A DNA stretch of 64,000 nt from Welwitschia mirabilis (Eukaryota > Gnetophyta > Gnetopsida > Welwitschiales). The stretch lies in assembly GCA_051453625.1 (NCBI GenBank), contig JBOZIK010000001.1:241901856-241965855 (forward strand). The letters are read 5' to 3'. A program made the translations under genes and the position numbers. This document shows positions 1 through 10,360 of this stretch, in pieces (positions within the stretch are counted from its first letter, which is position 1; each line of letters opens with the position of its first letter). The notes under the pieces are model-generated. The model had not been told where the DNA came from, ran no database searches, and worked only from the letters and a program-made list of their open reading frames with translations.

Positions 1-1428
1 TAATGAAAAAAATTTCTCTTTTTAATGGGACAAGAAAATCTGATATGCCTTAGGTCTCCATAATAAAAACATCAAACATGGAAAGGATTTAAATTATTTA
101 ACTTTAAACCATACCTCTTACGGTTAGATTTTACTTGTTAGACTAATATGAAGTAGTAGCATTGAGTTTCCTTGCATCCTATAACTCCCTTAATAAAAGA
201 TAAGCAATTTTATTCAAACTTGCAAGACTGTTTAGTGGTATTATCCAACTATTTATTGATTAAGTCAAGCTTAATCTATAGAGGTAATAATTCAGATCTT
301 AAATCCATCTTTTTACAAGTTGAATCTTCACAAAGAAAATATAATTGTTTATATTCTTTAATATTTTCAGAATTTTCAAATATTACCTATTTCTTATTAG
401 AGATTGAATGCTCATCCTTGATAGTTGATATGAAAGCGTACTAATCAATAATGGATAATAATCCGTACTCCTCTTCATCTTCTTAAGATGTTTTTAAATT
501 AGATTCTTCCTCATTATTCCAAGTGACTTTGAGGGCTTTATTGTTTTTGATTTTGGCCTATTGTGTGTTGCCACATTATGCTGCTATGTGTTTAAAGCCC
601 TTCTCATTATCATTAAATCTTGTTCTATCAAGGTATTTATGTTTTCTTATAAATCTTCTGAAATTTCTAGTCAAGAGAACTATGTCCTCATCATCTTCTT
701 CATTGTTGGAACATTCTTTGCATTGACTTTAACATTTCAAGGCAATATTCTTTGTCTTAGGTCTCTTATCATCCATAATAATAGCTTCATATGTAATTAA
801 TAATCCCTTGAGCTCTTCTAAACTCATGGTATCTATATTTTTACTCTCTTCTATCATAGTAATCTTAGGTTTGAAATGCTTGGGCAAGCTCCTCAAAATT
901 TTTCACATAACTCTTTGTTCTAAAATATTTTCTTTAAGATCCCACATTATATTTACAGTGTCCATTACCTTGTTTGTGTATTCAATGATAGATTCCCATT
1001 CTTTCATTCTAATATTTTTGAATTAAGTTATTTGAAATTATAACTTGAAATTTTTCACAATACTTATACCTTTATGAGTGATCTTGAGGGTATCCCAGAT
1101 ATCCTTTATAAAGGGAAACTAAACTACTTGATTGTACTCCTCTAGACTAAGGGTACAAATAAGTGCATTTATTACTTTTGTATTGAGCCTTGCTTCCTTC
1201 TTATGTTCATCAGATCAATCTATCAATGGAATAGTAGGTTTGAAGTAATCACAAACAATACTATCCCAAATATTTAAATTAAAAGACTTCAGAAATATTA
1301 TCATTTTAGTTTTTCAAAATGAATAGTTTCACCCATTGAAATAAGGTTGCCTTAAGATCAAATCACCTTCATTGGGAATAAGTCTTATTAGATCACTTAT
1401 AGTGGTGTAGCTCTATCAAGAGTAACCT
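1..1428 (-). pseudogene. Ty1/Copia gag remnant (5' part of element G)
   Basis: Reading the minus strand, the UBN2-type gag polyprotein of plant Copia elements is clear. A stretch at about 1010-780 reads MKEWESIIEYTNKVMD, then ILRSLPKHFKPKITMIEES, then TMSLEELKGLLITYEA, which is the conserved core of this gag family. Further downstream (lower coordinates) an acidic linker and a broken zinc-knuckle region follow to the window edge. Gag forms the virus-like particle that packages element RNA. The frame is broken by several stops, for example TGA where Arg is expected just before KILRSL, and by frameshifts, so it cannot make a protein. It lies directly downstream of the primer site at 1430-1441. 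Pol would lie off the left edge. Identity as Copia gag is firm; exact ends are not. Confidence 0.85.
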
Positions 1429-1429
1429 T

Positions 1430-1441
1430 GCTCTGATACCA
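1430..1441 (-). promoter_or_regulatory. Primer-binding site, initiator tRNA-Met type
   Basis: The minus strand reads TGGTATCAGAGC here, the standard complement of the 3' end of plant initiator tRNA-Met used by Copia elements to prime minus-strand DNA synthesis. It sits two bases inside the LTR end and just upstream of gag, which fixes the minus orientation of element G. Confidence 0.9.
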
Positions 1442-1443
1442 AT

Positions 1444-2160
1444 TGAAATTCCTAAAAGGGAATGAATAGGAATAATAATCACTTAAATCTAAAAACCATT
1501 TCTAAAAGGAAATTAATTAGCTTTGCAAATATAAACTAAATTTAAGAAAAATATCAAAACAAAAACATAATCAACCCATAAGATTTATAGTAATTTGGTA
1601 ATGTGCCTACTCCACTCTTTAAGGGAAGATAAGATGTCCTCTTCCTTGGTTCCCTTATTACTCTTGAACCGATGATTTTCTAAATGATCATCAAACCCTC
1701 TTATAATAGTGATGTTTTCTCAAGATTATCATCAACTTTACATATAACACTGATGATATTCTAGGTTTATCATCAACCTTACCCATAATAGTGATGATTT
1801 TTTAGTCTTATCATTAACCTCTCACACTTGAAGTCTTTTAACGGCTTAGAGTTAACTATAAGAAAAATAAAAAAACATTGAGATGTACCTCAATCATAGA
1901 TGCAATAGTGTAGGATCTACTTCAAATGAATACATAATATAGAATCACAAATCACCAATAGATCACCAAAGATTAGATTTAAGTTCTCTTCACAAAACTG
2001 TATATGCCAAATATTTTGGTTCACAAAAAATGGTTAACCCTAATAAGACAATTTTTACCCATTTTATAGAAAAGGGAGAAATAGCTGTTGAATAGAAATC
2101 ATAAATGATGATTCTAATGCATGTCAATCTGATATTTTAATCAAATTCATTTTTCCAATG
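1444..2160 (-). repeat. 5' LTR of Copia element G (outer end uncertain)
   Basis: The sequence next to the primer site starts TGAAATTCC on the plus strand, so the minus-strand LTR ends with AATTTCA, with the required CA. It contains a minus-strand TATA-like CTATAAAAT at 2061-2069 and a four-copy tandem repeat at 1671-1828. The partner LTR is off the left edge, so the outer boundary cannot be fixed; about 2150 is a guess from a possible terminal repeat (AAATTCA), and it may extend further. Confidence 0.6.
1671..1828. repeat. Tandem repeat, 4 copies of a 40-41-bp unit inside the G LTR
   Basis: Units start at 1671, 1711, 1752 and 1793, each beginning GATG(A/T)TTT or GATGATATT and carrying an ATCATCAA(A/C) core followed by a C-rich tail ending in ATAGT or similar. 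GATGAT and ATCATC give each unit a small hairpin. LTR tandem repeats often lie in the transcriptional control region; a role here is inference. Confidence 0.75.
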
Positions 2161-2254
2161 CGATTAAAAGATGCACTTGAAGAGAATAGACATTGAAAAT
2201 AGTCATTTTTTACCCAAAGAAGACCAGTTTTCCAACAGTTCAAAGGAAGGAGGT

Positions 2255-2640
2255 CTGCCTTAAGAATTAGGAACATCCTTGATCCGAGGGGGATGTATGT
2301 TCATCCTCAAGTAGTAAGATGTCTGCACTACTAAGAGGATTAGGTCATTTTCCCTCAAAGGGGATGAACCTCTACACTTGCCACAGGTGTAGACTAGGAA
2401 AAAAAATAAATGAAGGGGGAACACCTGGGTTGTTTGGAGTGGGGACATTTACATCTAAGACCTATTAATCATGTTTCCTATAAAGAGAGGAGACATATGC
2501 CTTATTTGTATGAGGACATCTGGGTCTAAGACCTATCATAGATACAATTTATCCACAAGTGGAGGGGACATCCATCTTGTCTTCAGTGGGGACATTTACA
2601 TGTAAAGGTTAGCTTCTAAATATAATGATGATGAAAGATG
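2255..2640. repeat. Relatively G-rich repeat block with GGGACATTTACAT-type units
   Basis: This is the most G-rich stretch of the left end. Similar words recur: GGGGACATTTACATCTAAG at about 2441, GAGGACATCTGGGTCTAAG at about 2511, GGGGACATCC at about 2564 and GGGGACATTTACATGTAAAG at about 2589. It may be the U3 part of an LTR (G, or the neighbouring Copia element), since related gacatct/agatgtct words fill the repeats at 4.46-5.3 kb and 7.87-8.06 kb. No gene is seen. Confidence 0.5.
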
Positions 2641-2702
2641 ACTATCATTTTTCTTGATTCTCATGACTATTAGCATCATTGAAATATTATACTTACAAAA
2701 AA

Positions 2703-2830
2703 TTAATTTTTAAGAGAAAAATAGATGAAAATAGTAATGTGATCAGAAATAAAACAAAGCTTGTACCAAAGGTTTAAAATTAATTAGAAGACAGAGATTT
2801 TAAAGAAACATTTATAGTTGTGGCTCATAT
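2703..2830 (+). pseudogene. Fragment of Copia reverse transcriptase (N-terminal), ends at a gap
   Basis: Plus-strand translation reads KIDENSNVIRNKTKLVP, then (after two stops) LEDRDFKETF, the start of the Copia RT domain (consensus around RNKARLVAQGYNQ...DFDETFAPVA). The same part of RT starts again on the other side of the gap at 2937. So this is either a second decayed copy or a scaffolding duplication, not the direct upstream portion of the same gene. Confidence 0.7.
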
Positions 2831-2930
2831 NNNNNNNNNNNNNNNNNNNNNNNNNNNNNNNNNNNNNNNNNNNNNNNNNNNNNNNNNNNNNNNNNNNNNN
2901 NNNNNNNNNNNNNNNNNNNNNNNNNNNNNN
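2831..2930. other. Assembly gap (100 N)
   Basis: A run of exactly 100 N, the usual placeholder for a gap of unknown size. It falls inside Copia pol sequence, with the RT start present on both sides. Confidence 0.98.
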
Positions 2931-4230
2931 TTATTGGAATTAAATGGGTTTTTAGAAATAAAATAGATAAAAAGGAGAGTATTATTAGAAATAAAGTATG
3001 ATTAGTAGCTAAAAGATACAATCAATAAGAAGGCATATACTTTGAAGAAACCTTTGCACTAGTAGCATGTATGGAATTAATAAGAATTCTTTTAGCTTTT
3101 TCTTATGTTAAAGGATTTAAACTCTACCAAATAGATGTTAAAATTTCCTTTCTAAATGAGTAATTCAATAGGAAGTATATGTTGAGCAATCAAAAGATTT
3201 TATAAATTCTCATAATTTTGAATATATTTGCAAATTAAAAAGGCTCTTTATGGTCTTAAGAAAGTACCTAGATCTTGTTATAAAAGACTTTTAATATATT
3301 TAATATAAAATAGATTCAAAAGAAGTACATTTGATATTACTGTGTTTATTATAGTAGACAGTAAAGATTTTACTATTGTACAAATATATGTAGATGATAT
3401 CATCTTTGGTGCTACTGAAAAATAATCATGTAAGAAGTTTGTAAGATAATGAAAGATGAATCTAAGATGAGAATCATGAAAGAAATGAAATTTTTTTAGA
3501 CCTTTAAGTTGTGAAACACAAATAAGATATGTTTATTTTACAACCCAAATATATTTAAAATCTATTAGCAAAGTATAACTTGTAAAATTGCAAGGCAGAA
3601 ACTCTCTAATAAATTAAAGCATAAAACTGAATAAGGATAAGCATGGTAAACAAGTTGAGTAAAATTCATATGGAGGTATGATTAATAGTTTTTTATATCT
3701 TATAGCTAGTAGATTTGATATTATAGTAAGTATAGGAATTTATCGTTGTTATTAAAGTGATCCTATAGATTCAAATCTTATGAATATTAAAAGAATATTT
3801 CATTATTTAAAAGATACTACTAATTAGAGCCTTTGGTATTTAAAGGTATTTTATATTGATCTAGTAGAAATTATCTCTTGCTAGGGTATAAAATTCAACT
3901 ACTCTCTTAACTATGAAAGTGAAATACATCACTATTAGAAGTTATTATGCTTAAATACTCTAGATTAAGAAAATACTAAAGGACTTTAGACTTATAATAG
4001 ATAACATTCTCATTTACTATGATAATTAGATGACCATTTACATCCCAAAGAATCTTATCCAATGTTTTGGAACTAAACACATTGAGATTAAATATTAATT
4101 TCTTAAAGAGCATATGTAAAACAAAGAAATCACCTTGCATTATGTTAAATGAATGACTAACCCATTGATGTATTTACCAGATCATTAAGTGAAGACCAGT
4201 TCATTAAATCATGCTAGAACTTAAGGATTG
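2931..4230 (+). pseudogene. Ty1/Copia pol remnant: reverse transcriptase and RNase H (element H, SIRE-like)
   Basis: RT copies element RNA into DNA and RNase H removes the RNA strand. Reading plus with frameshifts, I see GIKWVFRNKID, YNQ*EGIYFEETFALVA, KLYQIDVKISFLNE, LKKALYGLKKVPRSCY, and the catalytic YVDD in IYVDDIIFGATE at 3387-3398, which is intact. Downstream come SFLYLIASRFDI (about 3690) and RIFHYLKDTTN (about 3790), then the RNase H end with GTKHIEIKY (about 4070-4095). Many stops (NKV*LVA, NQ*EGI) make it non-functional. Integrase and gag, which should lie upstream, are missing or in the gap. The IIFGATE/KALYGLK combination fits the SIRE/Maximus lineage, but this is from memory of the family. 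Confidence 0.88.
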
Positions 4231-4459
4231 GGCCTCCTCTAATTAGGTAAGTTTATAAGTAACATTTCTTAAATATCAACTCAGCATCTTGATTATGATA
4301 CTTTAGGAGTTAAGATATTAGCTATAGAACTTAAATAAGTATATTATATTATTAGCATTAGCAAATTTTTTTAATATCATTTTTGAAGTTATAGTTTCTA
4401 ATATTGAAATTAGTTATATAAGATCTGGTAGTTTTTGGTTTTATATGAAAAAATTTTTA

Positions 4460-5300
4460 AACTATAGACATACATTATTTAGATGTCTTTACATTATGTG
4501 GACATCTTCAGAGGTTATGCATCTATATTTTATTTACTTTTGTTTACTACATAAACATCTTTGTTTTGGTAGATGTCTTTGCTTTAACTAGATAACCANN
4601 NNNNNNNNNNNNNNNNNNNNNNNNNNNNNNNNNNNNNNNNNNNNNNNNNNNNNNNNNNNNNNNNNNNNNNNNNNNNNNNNNNNNNNNNNNNNNNNNNNNN
4701 NNNNNNNNNNNNNNNNNNNNNNNNNNNNNNNNNNNNNNNNNNNNNNNNNNNNNNNNNNNNNNNNNNNNNNNNNNNNNNNNNNNNNNNNNNNNNNNNNNNN
4801 NNNNNNNNNNNNNNNNNNNNNNNNNNNNNNNNNNNNNNNNNNNNNNNNNNNNNNNNNNNNNNNNNNNNNNNNNNNNNNNNNNNNNNNNNNNNNNNNNNNN
4901 NNNNNNNNNNNNNNNNNNNNNNNNNNNNNNNNNNNNNNNNNNNNNNNNNNNNNNNNNNNNNNNNNNNNNNNNNNNNNNNNNNNNNNNNNNNNNNNNNNNN
5001 NNNNNNNNNNNNNNNNNNNNNNNNNNNNNNNNNNNNNNNNNNNNNNNNNNNNNNNNNNNNNNNNNNNNNNNNNNNNNNNNNNNNNNNNNNNNNNNNNNNN
5101 NNNNNNNNNNNNNNNNNNNNNNNNNNNNNNNNNNNNNNNNNNNNNNNNNNNNNNNNNNNNNACATAGACATCTTTGTTTTGGTAGATGTCTTTGCTTTAA
5201 CTAGATAACCATTAAAAAGCATTATTATAAGACATCTTTAATTATGTAAACATCTATTTTCATCATTATAGATTTCTTTGATGTGATAGAGGTATTTGAC
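4460..5300. repeat. agatgtct/gacatct repeat cluster interrupted by a gap
   Basis: Short words AGATGTCTTT, GGACATCTTC, AACATCTTTG and GACATCTTTA recur every 20-50 bases between the end of pol and the start of the second ORF. Related words appear in the 3' LTR at 7870-8060 and 15280-15340, so this is probably element-specific tandem sequence of Copia H. A 50-bp stretch (4549-4598) is repeated at 5162-5211 with one difference, on the two sides of the N run. Confidence 0.6.
4599..5161. other. Assembly gap (563 N) flanked by a 50-bp direct repeat
   Basis: 563 N. The 50 bases before it (4549-4598) and after it (5162-5211) are the same except one A/G, so the gap was closed or sized across a repeat and its length should not be trusted. 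Confidence 0.95.
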
Positions 5301-5599
5301 ATAGTGAAAGTAAGATTCAAAATTCGCTAAAAACTAGGGTTTCAAGATCTTTTTAAGTAGGAAAAAAATTAACAACCCTTTTATTTAGTCCTTTACTCAG
5401 CTATTGTTTTAATCAGGGTTTTTTAAAGCCTTTCTTTTCTTAGATATCTTACCATAAACATCTTTGGTTTAAAGGAAGTCTTAACAGTAAAAAAAGCAAG
5501 TGCCATTTTTGTGATAAGGTCTTATATTTTTTGGTTCTTTTAGAATTTTTGATTAGATTTAATTTTTTTGCAGTTATTTTCTCTTAAAAATTATAAGAA

Positions 5600-7260
5600 G
5601 TATTCCCTTTAGAGCTTCAAAGGAAAATGAACATGTTCATCAACCTCAGAGACCTTAGTCTAAACCATAGTTTTATCATAAATTAGTAGTAAAATGAGTT
5701 AAAACTTTGGCCAAGAACTTTATCATTGTATAGAAAACTCTTAGATTCTAGAAACATAGAAAAAATAAATTACTTATATACTTCTCTTGTCTTGGTTGGG
5801 ATATAGTAGTTCAATTAAAACAGAGCATCCTAACCCATTAATCTATGAGTTCCATGTTAATATCCATGAAATAGATGATTCTATTAGTACATTTCAAACT
5901 CAAGTATAAGATATTTGACTCTTTGTAACTTTTAATTATGTTTATTCTCTACTTAGCATTGATGATTCAAAGCTCACATACTTGTAGATGCATTCTTTTG
6001 AAGACATCTTTACATGTCATTTTGTTGAGGTTTTAAGATGTACTTTAAGCACTTTTATTTTTGGAAATGTAAAAATAAGATTATATAAGAATTATAAATG
6101 AAAATAAATGGTATCTAATGCCTTAACCTTGAGCTTAATTTAATTTTACAATATTTTACTATGACAAGGCAACTATAGTTATTGTAATTCTATATAGACA
6201 TCCATAGCATACTACCTACTTATATGGGTTACAATTGATCTTTATTTTCTACTATGCTTGAACATCATTATCCTATTTCTTAAGGGTTGGACTTTGAGTC
6301 ATCCCTATTTGATTAACCTCATTATTAGTAATGACAGCATATTAGTTTCATAGGTTAATTTTATTCGTCTAAAGATGCTACTTTCAGAGTCTAGTTAAAA
6401 GTGATATGTACCAATTTAGGTAGGGAAAGGCATAAGGCCTTCTAAGTCAATATTTTAGAGAACTCATTCTATAGTTCCTCACAATTCATTATCAATTAAG
6501 ACAAGTATCATGGTAATTATGAAGATTATGGAAAATGTTAAAATAAATCTATTGTAGTTGAAGAAGCATAGGTATATAGCCGACGAGGGGGGGGTACCCA
6601 TAGATAATGGGGAATCCATGGGAACTTCCACATGGTATGATTTAAAGGAGAGTCTAACGAAGAGGAACCACTAGCACCTCATACTATAGGCTATGACTAA
6701 GGTAAAGTAGAGGATTCAAATACTTCAAAATTAGTAGAGGAGAAATCACACATTTAGGAGAAGCACCAGGGTCTATCACAAGCTTCATCACAGGCTCAAG
6801 AGCAATAGTAGAACTTAGAGAGCTTATATGATGAGCCTCTTATTTTATATAGGTCTCACTATGATATCCCTATTCATCATCCTACATAGCCATCATTACC
6901 GCCTTCCATACCATCATCACCTCATCTTTCATCACCACCACCATTACTCACAATTTCCATTTATGCCTTACCACTTGACATAACTTCATCTTTTGTATTT
7001 AGGTCTTTAATTATTACCATTGCTAGTTTTTTTAATACATTTATTATCCCTTAAAATTATGTTCATATGAAGAGATAGACCTCTTATTATCATGGAAAGA
7101 CATTATAATAGCCATTATGAAAATAACATATGCCTCCACCTACATCATCTAGAATTCCATTACTAAAGATAGTAATGACAATAATGATGATGCTAGGGAT
7201 GACACTCATTACATTAGTGATTCAACTCTAAGCAACTACTTCTTTTTTTACTATCCAAAA
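5600..7260 (+). pseudogene. Second ORF downstream of Copia pol (env-position / 'putative plant transposon protein' type), decayed
   Basis: Plus-strand translation across frames gives pieces typical of the extra ORF many plant LTR elements carry after pol: NPLIYEFHVNIHEIDDSIST at about 5836-5895 (compare the family's LV-EFYANL...DD pattern), a charged/Gln-rich part EEKSHI*EKHQGLSQASSQA at about 6740-6800, then a Pro/Ser-rich stretch (PPSIPSSPHLSSPPPLL) at about 6900-6955, and an acidic tail near 7300. It lies between pol and the polypurine tract at 7672, exactly where SIRE-type elements hold their env-like frame. The function of this protein family is unknown. Multiple stops and frame changes make it a pseudogene. 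The recognition rests on layout and short motifs, so the family name is tentative. Confidence 0.55.
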
Positions 7261-7671
7261 ATAGAAGGAAGATGACAAATTAGACTGGACATCCTACATA
7301 GATTTGGAGGATGTGAATTTGAAATGGGTGTTTGGATCTTCTGTGAGTGATATAATAGTTGATTCTTACTCATACATTTTAGCATACATATCTTGATGAC
7401 TTTTTTAATCTATTAATTTCTAAACTCTTATTTTGTATTTAGGTGTAAATTGTATTACATTTATTTTTCATGTCTCTAATCATATAATATATTAGCGCTA
7501 CATTTCATTTGTTATCTTAAAAAGAATATAAAATGTGTTGTTTAAATAGTCATACTTTTTCCTATTGTCAAATGCCTCATATAATATATTATGATTCTAT
7601 TTGGACTTATGCTATTTTAAGTAATATTGCAAATGATTACTATAATAAGATTTACCAATTTTAGAACATCA

Positions 7672-7682
7672 TTAAAAAGGGG
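7672..7682 (+). promoter_or_regulatory. Polypurine tract of Copia element H
   Basis: TTAAAAAGGGG precedes a TGATTATTA start at 7684. A purine run ending in G's just before a TG is the usual plus-strand primer site next to a 3' LTR. It supports the plus orientation of H. Confidence 0.55.
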
Positions 7683-7683
7683 T

Positions 7684-8246
7684 TGATTATTATTAAAATC
7701 TAGTTTAGATGATTTCACTTGTTTAATGTGCAGATAAAATATTAAAGACATAAACTACAAACAAGGATTAAACTAGTAAAAAATTAAGGTCAAATAAATG
7801 TAATAAGATGTATACATAAAGCTTAAGATCATAAAATATTAACTCAAAATTTAAGAAGGAAAAATAAAGTTAACCAAAGACATCTATAGGATGAAGACGT
7901 TTAGTATAAATACATCTACACTAAGGAAGATGCTTAGGCTAACTTTGAAGCTGATATAGGTGAAAGACATCTATCATAATAAAGACATCTGGGTTAAACC
8001 ATGAAGCTGAAATAGGTAAAAGAACATTTATCCTATATAATATGTCTATACTACATCAACTAATGAATGGTGTATATTGAATTAAAGAAATCTATATTGA
8101 ATTGAAAAGGATGATAAAGGTTAATTATGCTAGGATGAATTATTCATTTCCCAGAGAATTAGACAAGTTTAACATGATGCATTTTTTATTCCAAAGGATC
8201 ATAAACATGCTAGTTTATAGCTTGTTAAAATCTAAGCATTTTGATT
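7684..8246 (+). repeat. 3' LTR of Copia element H, first part
   Basis: Starts with TGATTATTATT after the polypurine tract. It contains repeated AGACATCTAT, AAGACATCTGGG and two near-copies of GAAGCTGA(T/A)ATAGGT at about 7947 and 8002. It is broken at 8246 by the CACTA insertion and resumes at 15264 with more AGACATCTAT units (15284-15333). Confidence 0.55.
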
Positions 8247-8269
8247 TACTACAAGAAATATGTGTTTTT

Positions 8270-8475
8270 AAGGAATTTTTAAAACACCTTAAAAGACCTT
8301 AGAAAATACTTAAAAAGCATCACCTTAAAAGCCTAAACAGTTTCAAGGCATCTCTAAGGCATTTTAATAGACAAATGACTTAAAATATTAGGTGATTCTT
8401 TGAGGAATTTTAAGAGATAAACATCTTAAAAGTCCTTTTAAGGAATTTTAAGAGACAAATACCTTAAGAGGTATA
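8270..8475. repeat. Left subterminal repeats of the CACTA element
   Basis: Repeated short units of the type CACCTTAAAAG, AAGGCAT and GGAATTTTAAGAGA (for instance GAGGAATTTTAAGAGA at about 8401 and AAGGAATTTTAAGAGA at about 8439). Such subterminal arrays are where CACTA transposases bind in the known En/Spm system. Confidence 0.75.
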
Positions 8476-9829
8476 ACTTAGGAAAAAAAAATAAAATATA
8501 AAAATATATTTTCAATGAATTGTTTTAAATAGATAATCTTGAACTTAGTGTGCTATGAATAAAGATTCTTTGATATGAATATTTCTTTCTCTAAAGATGC
8601 TTTGTAAAGAAGCAACCTTTTACAATAAAAGACTGAAAATGTATCACAAAGAATAAATCTATTAAAATACAGCATTAAAGTCTTAATTTTTTCTACTATT
8701 TGTTATTTTGAAACATTAGTTTTGTTCCTTTCAATAAGTTATTGCTTTGATGAATAGTTTGGCAATGGGTATCCAGAAAATAAGAGGTATCATGAAAAGA
8801 ATTACAAAGTTCTGATGTAAAATGGTGTTAATAGCAAGTGGAGAATTAATAGCAAGTGGAGAATAAAGGAAGCTAATCAAACTAATATATTTAAGTTTTA
8901 CAACTCTCATTCATATTAAATTACTAGTCTACAATTCTCATAACCTTGACAACATCATAAAAGTTTTATCTTATAAAAAGAATAATATTTTTCTACCCAA
9001 GATAGCAGATGATTCTTTAAATTTACAATAGTTTTGGAGTTCATTCTAGTCATGACCTATTAGAAAAATTTGCCTTGTGCATTTTCAAAAGTTACTGAAT
9101 GAAAAAAAAAAAAAAATGCCACCTATGCTTGGCATAAACTTCAGGCAATTTTATAATGGAAAAAAGATTCACATTTTCTATTACTTTAATGCATGCTCCA
9201 AAGGACTAGTTTACTCATTAAATCACCAGAGAGTTGAATATCCTTTCTCATGTTTTATATTGAAATTTAAAGAGATTGATATTTAAGAAAGGGTATTGAG
9301 ACTTCTTGCATCACATTTGGCCAAATATGGTACTTATTATATGTTTGAAAATAGCCATATGTCATATTGCTCTTGCCTTTGCATTGGAAGTGTTTCTTGA
9401 AAGTAATAATTTTTAATAATATAGAAAATACAAATTTACAAGGGATATGATACATAATTTAAAAGGCATATGATAAATAAAATGGGCTATCCATGATTGA
9501 AGAACCTTGACCTCTTTCTATAACACATACATCCACATGAATTGTAAGAAGAAAACAAAGATAGAGTCTACTATTGAATATTTCTTTTATTTGTTCACAA
9601 ATCTTATTAATTTTACTGTCTTATATTAAAATCAATCAAGAAACTATGCAAGCTTGATCTATAAGGTCTTTAATATTTGATATGAATATTAATATTTATA
9701 AACATGAGAAGCAATTTTGTATGAAAAATAAGTATTAAAACATTCTCACTTGAAATGTAATTGAATACTTCAAGTTGAGTATTGCAATGCCTTTTGTTAA
9801 GAAGTAATAGATTGAAAATGATTCCAGTC

Positions 9830-10360
9830 TTTAAGTGTGAGCTTCAAGTCATTAATCTTGCCCTTTAGACCTTTATAGCAATTGACATGCATAGAGAAAA
9901 CCTTATTAGAGTCCTTGATTACTTCAAAAAACCCCCAAAATGAGCTATATGTAGAAACTAAATTTTCAATTCTATTTTTTTAATTATATCTGCATGCTTG
10001 ATATAATTTAGAACATGCAAGATATTATTTTTAGGATACAAGTCATGTGAAAAATACTAGTACCTATGAAACATTATCGTTTTGGTATTAGACTTGAATA
10101 GTTAAATCCTTCATTTGCTTCATTGTGTAAGTCCCATGTATTGTGAGTGAACTGATCATAAGCTATTTGAAAATCTACCTCTAAGTCAAAACATAAGAAT
10201 GGATTTTGAAACCACATTATGTTTGCATCCTTTACAAAATATGATATGATCCATAAAGCTTTATGTCAATAGGAAAATGATTGACTTTTGCAAATAACTT
10301 TGCCTTTTCTAGTGATCCACTACCTAAGGCATAGGGATGTGTTCCTCTTGACATCAAAAT
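9830..10360 (-). pseudogene. Gene-like coding fragments inside the CACTA element (set 1), unidentified
   Basis: I do not recognise the protein. On the minus strand 10348-10230 reads SRGTHPYALGSGSLEKAKLF and continues AKVNHFPIDIKLYGSYHI without a stop. 9990-9840 reads WGFFEVIKDSNKVFSMHVNC followed by YKGLKGKINDLKLTLKDWN. Both have the balanced amino-acid composition of real exons, unlike the surrounding random frames, which are full of stops. Between them are stops, so introns or decay are likely. They are on the same strand as the fragments at 13.15-13.65 kb and could be exons of the same gene, either the element's own second gene or a captured host gene. Confidence 0.4.

Noticed and set aside
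523-1026. Three plus-strand frames of 67-79 codons
   Set aside because: Shadows of the minus-strand Copia gag.
2260-2448. 62-codon minus frame in the G-rich block
   Set aside because: Lies in repeat sequence, has no recognisable content and is not conserved between the repeat units.
4584-5222. 212-codon minus open frame
   Set aside because: It consists almost wholly of N read as unknown residues; an artefact of the gap. The same holds for 30523-31188 and 2812-3021.
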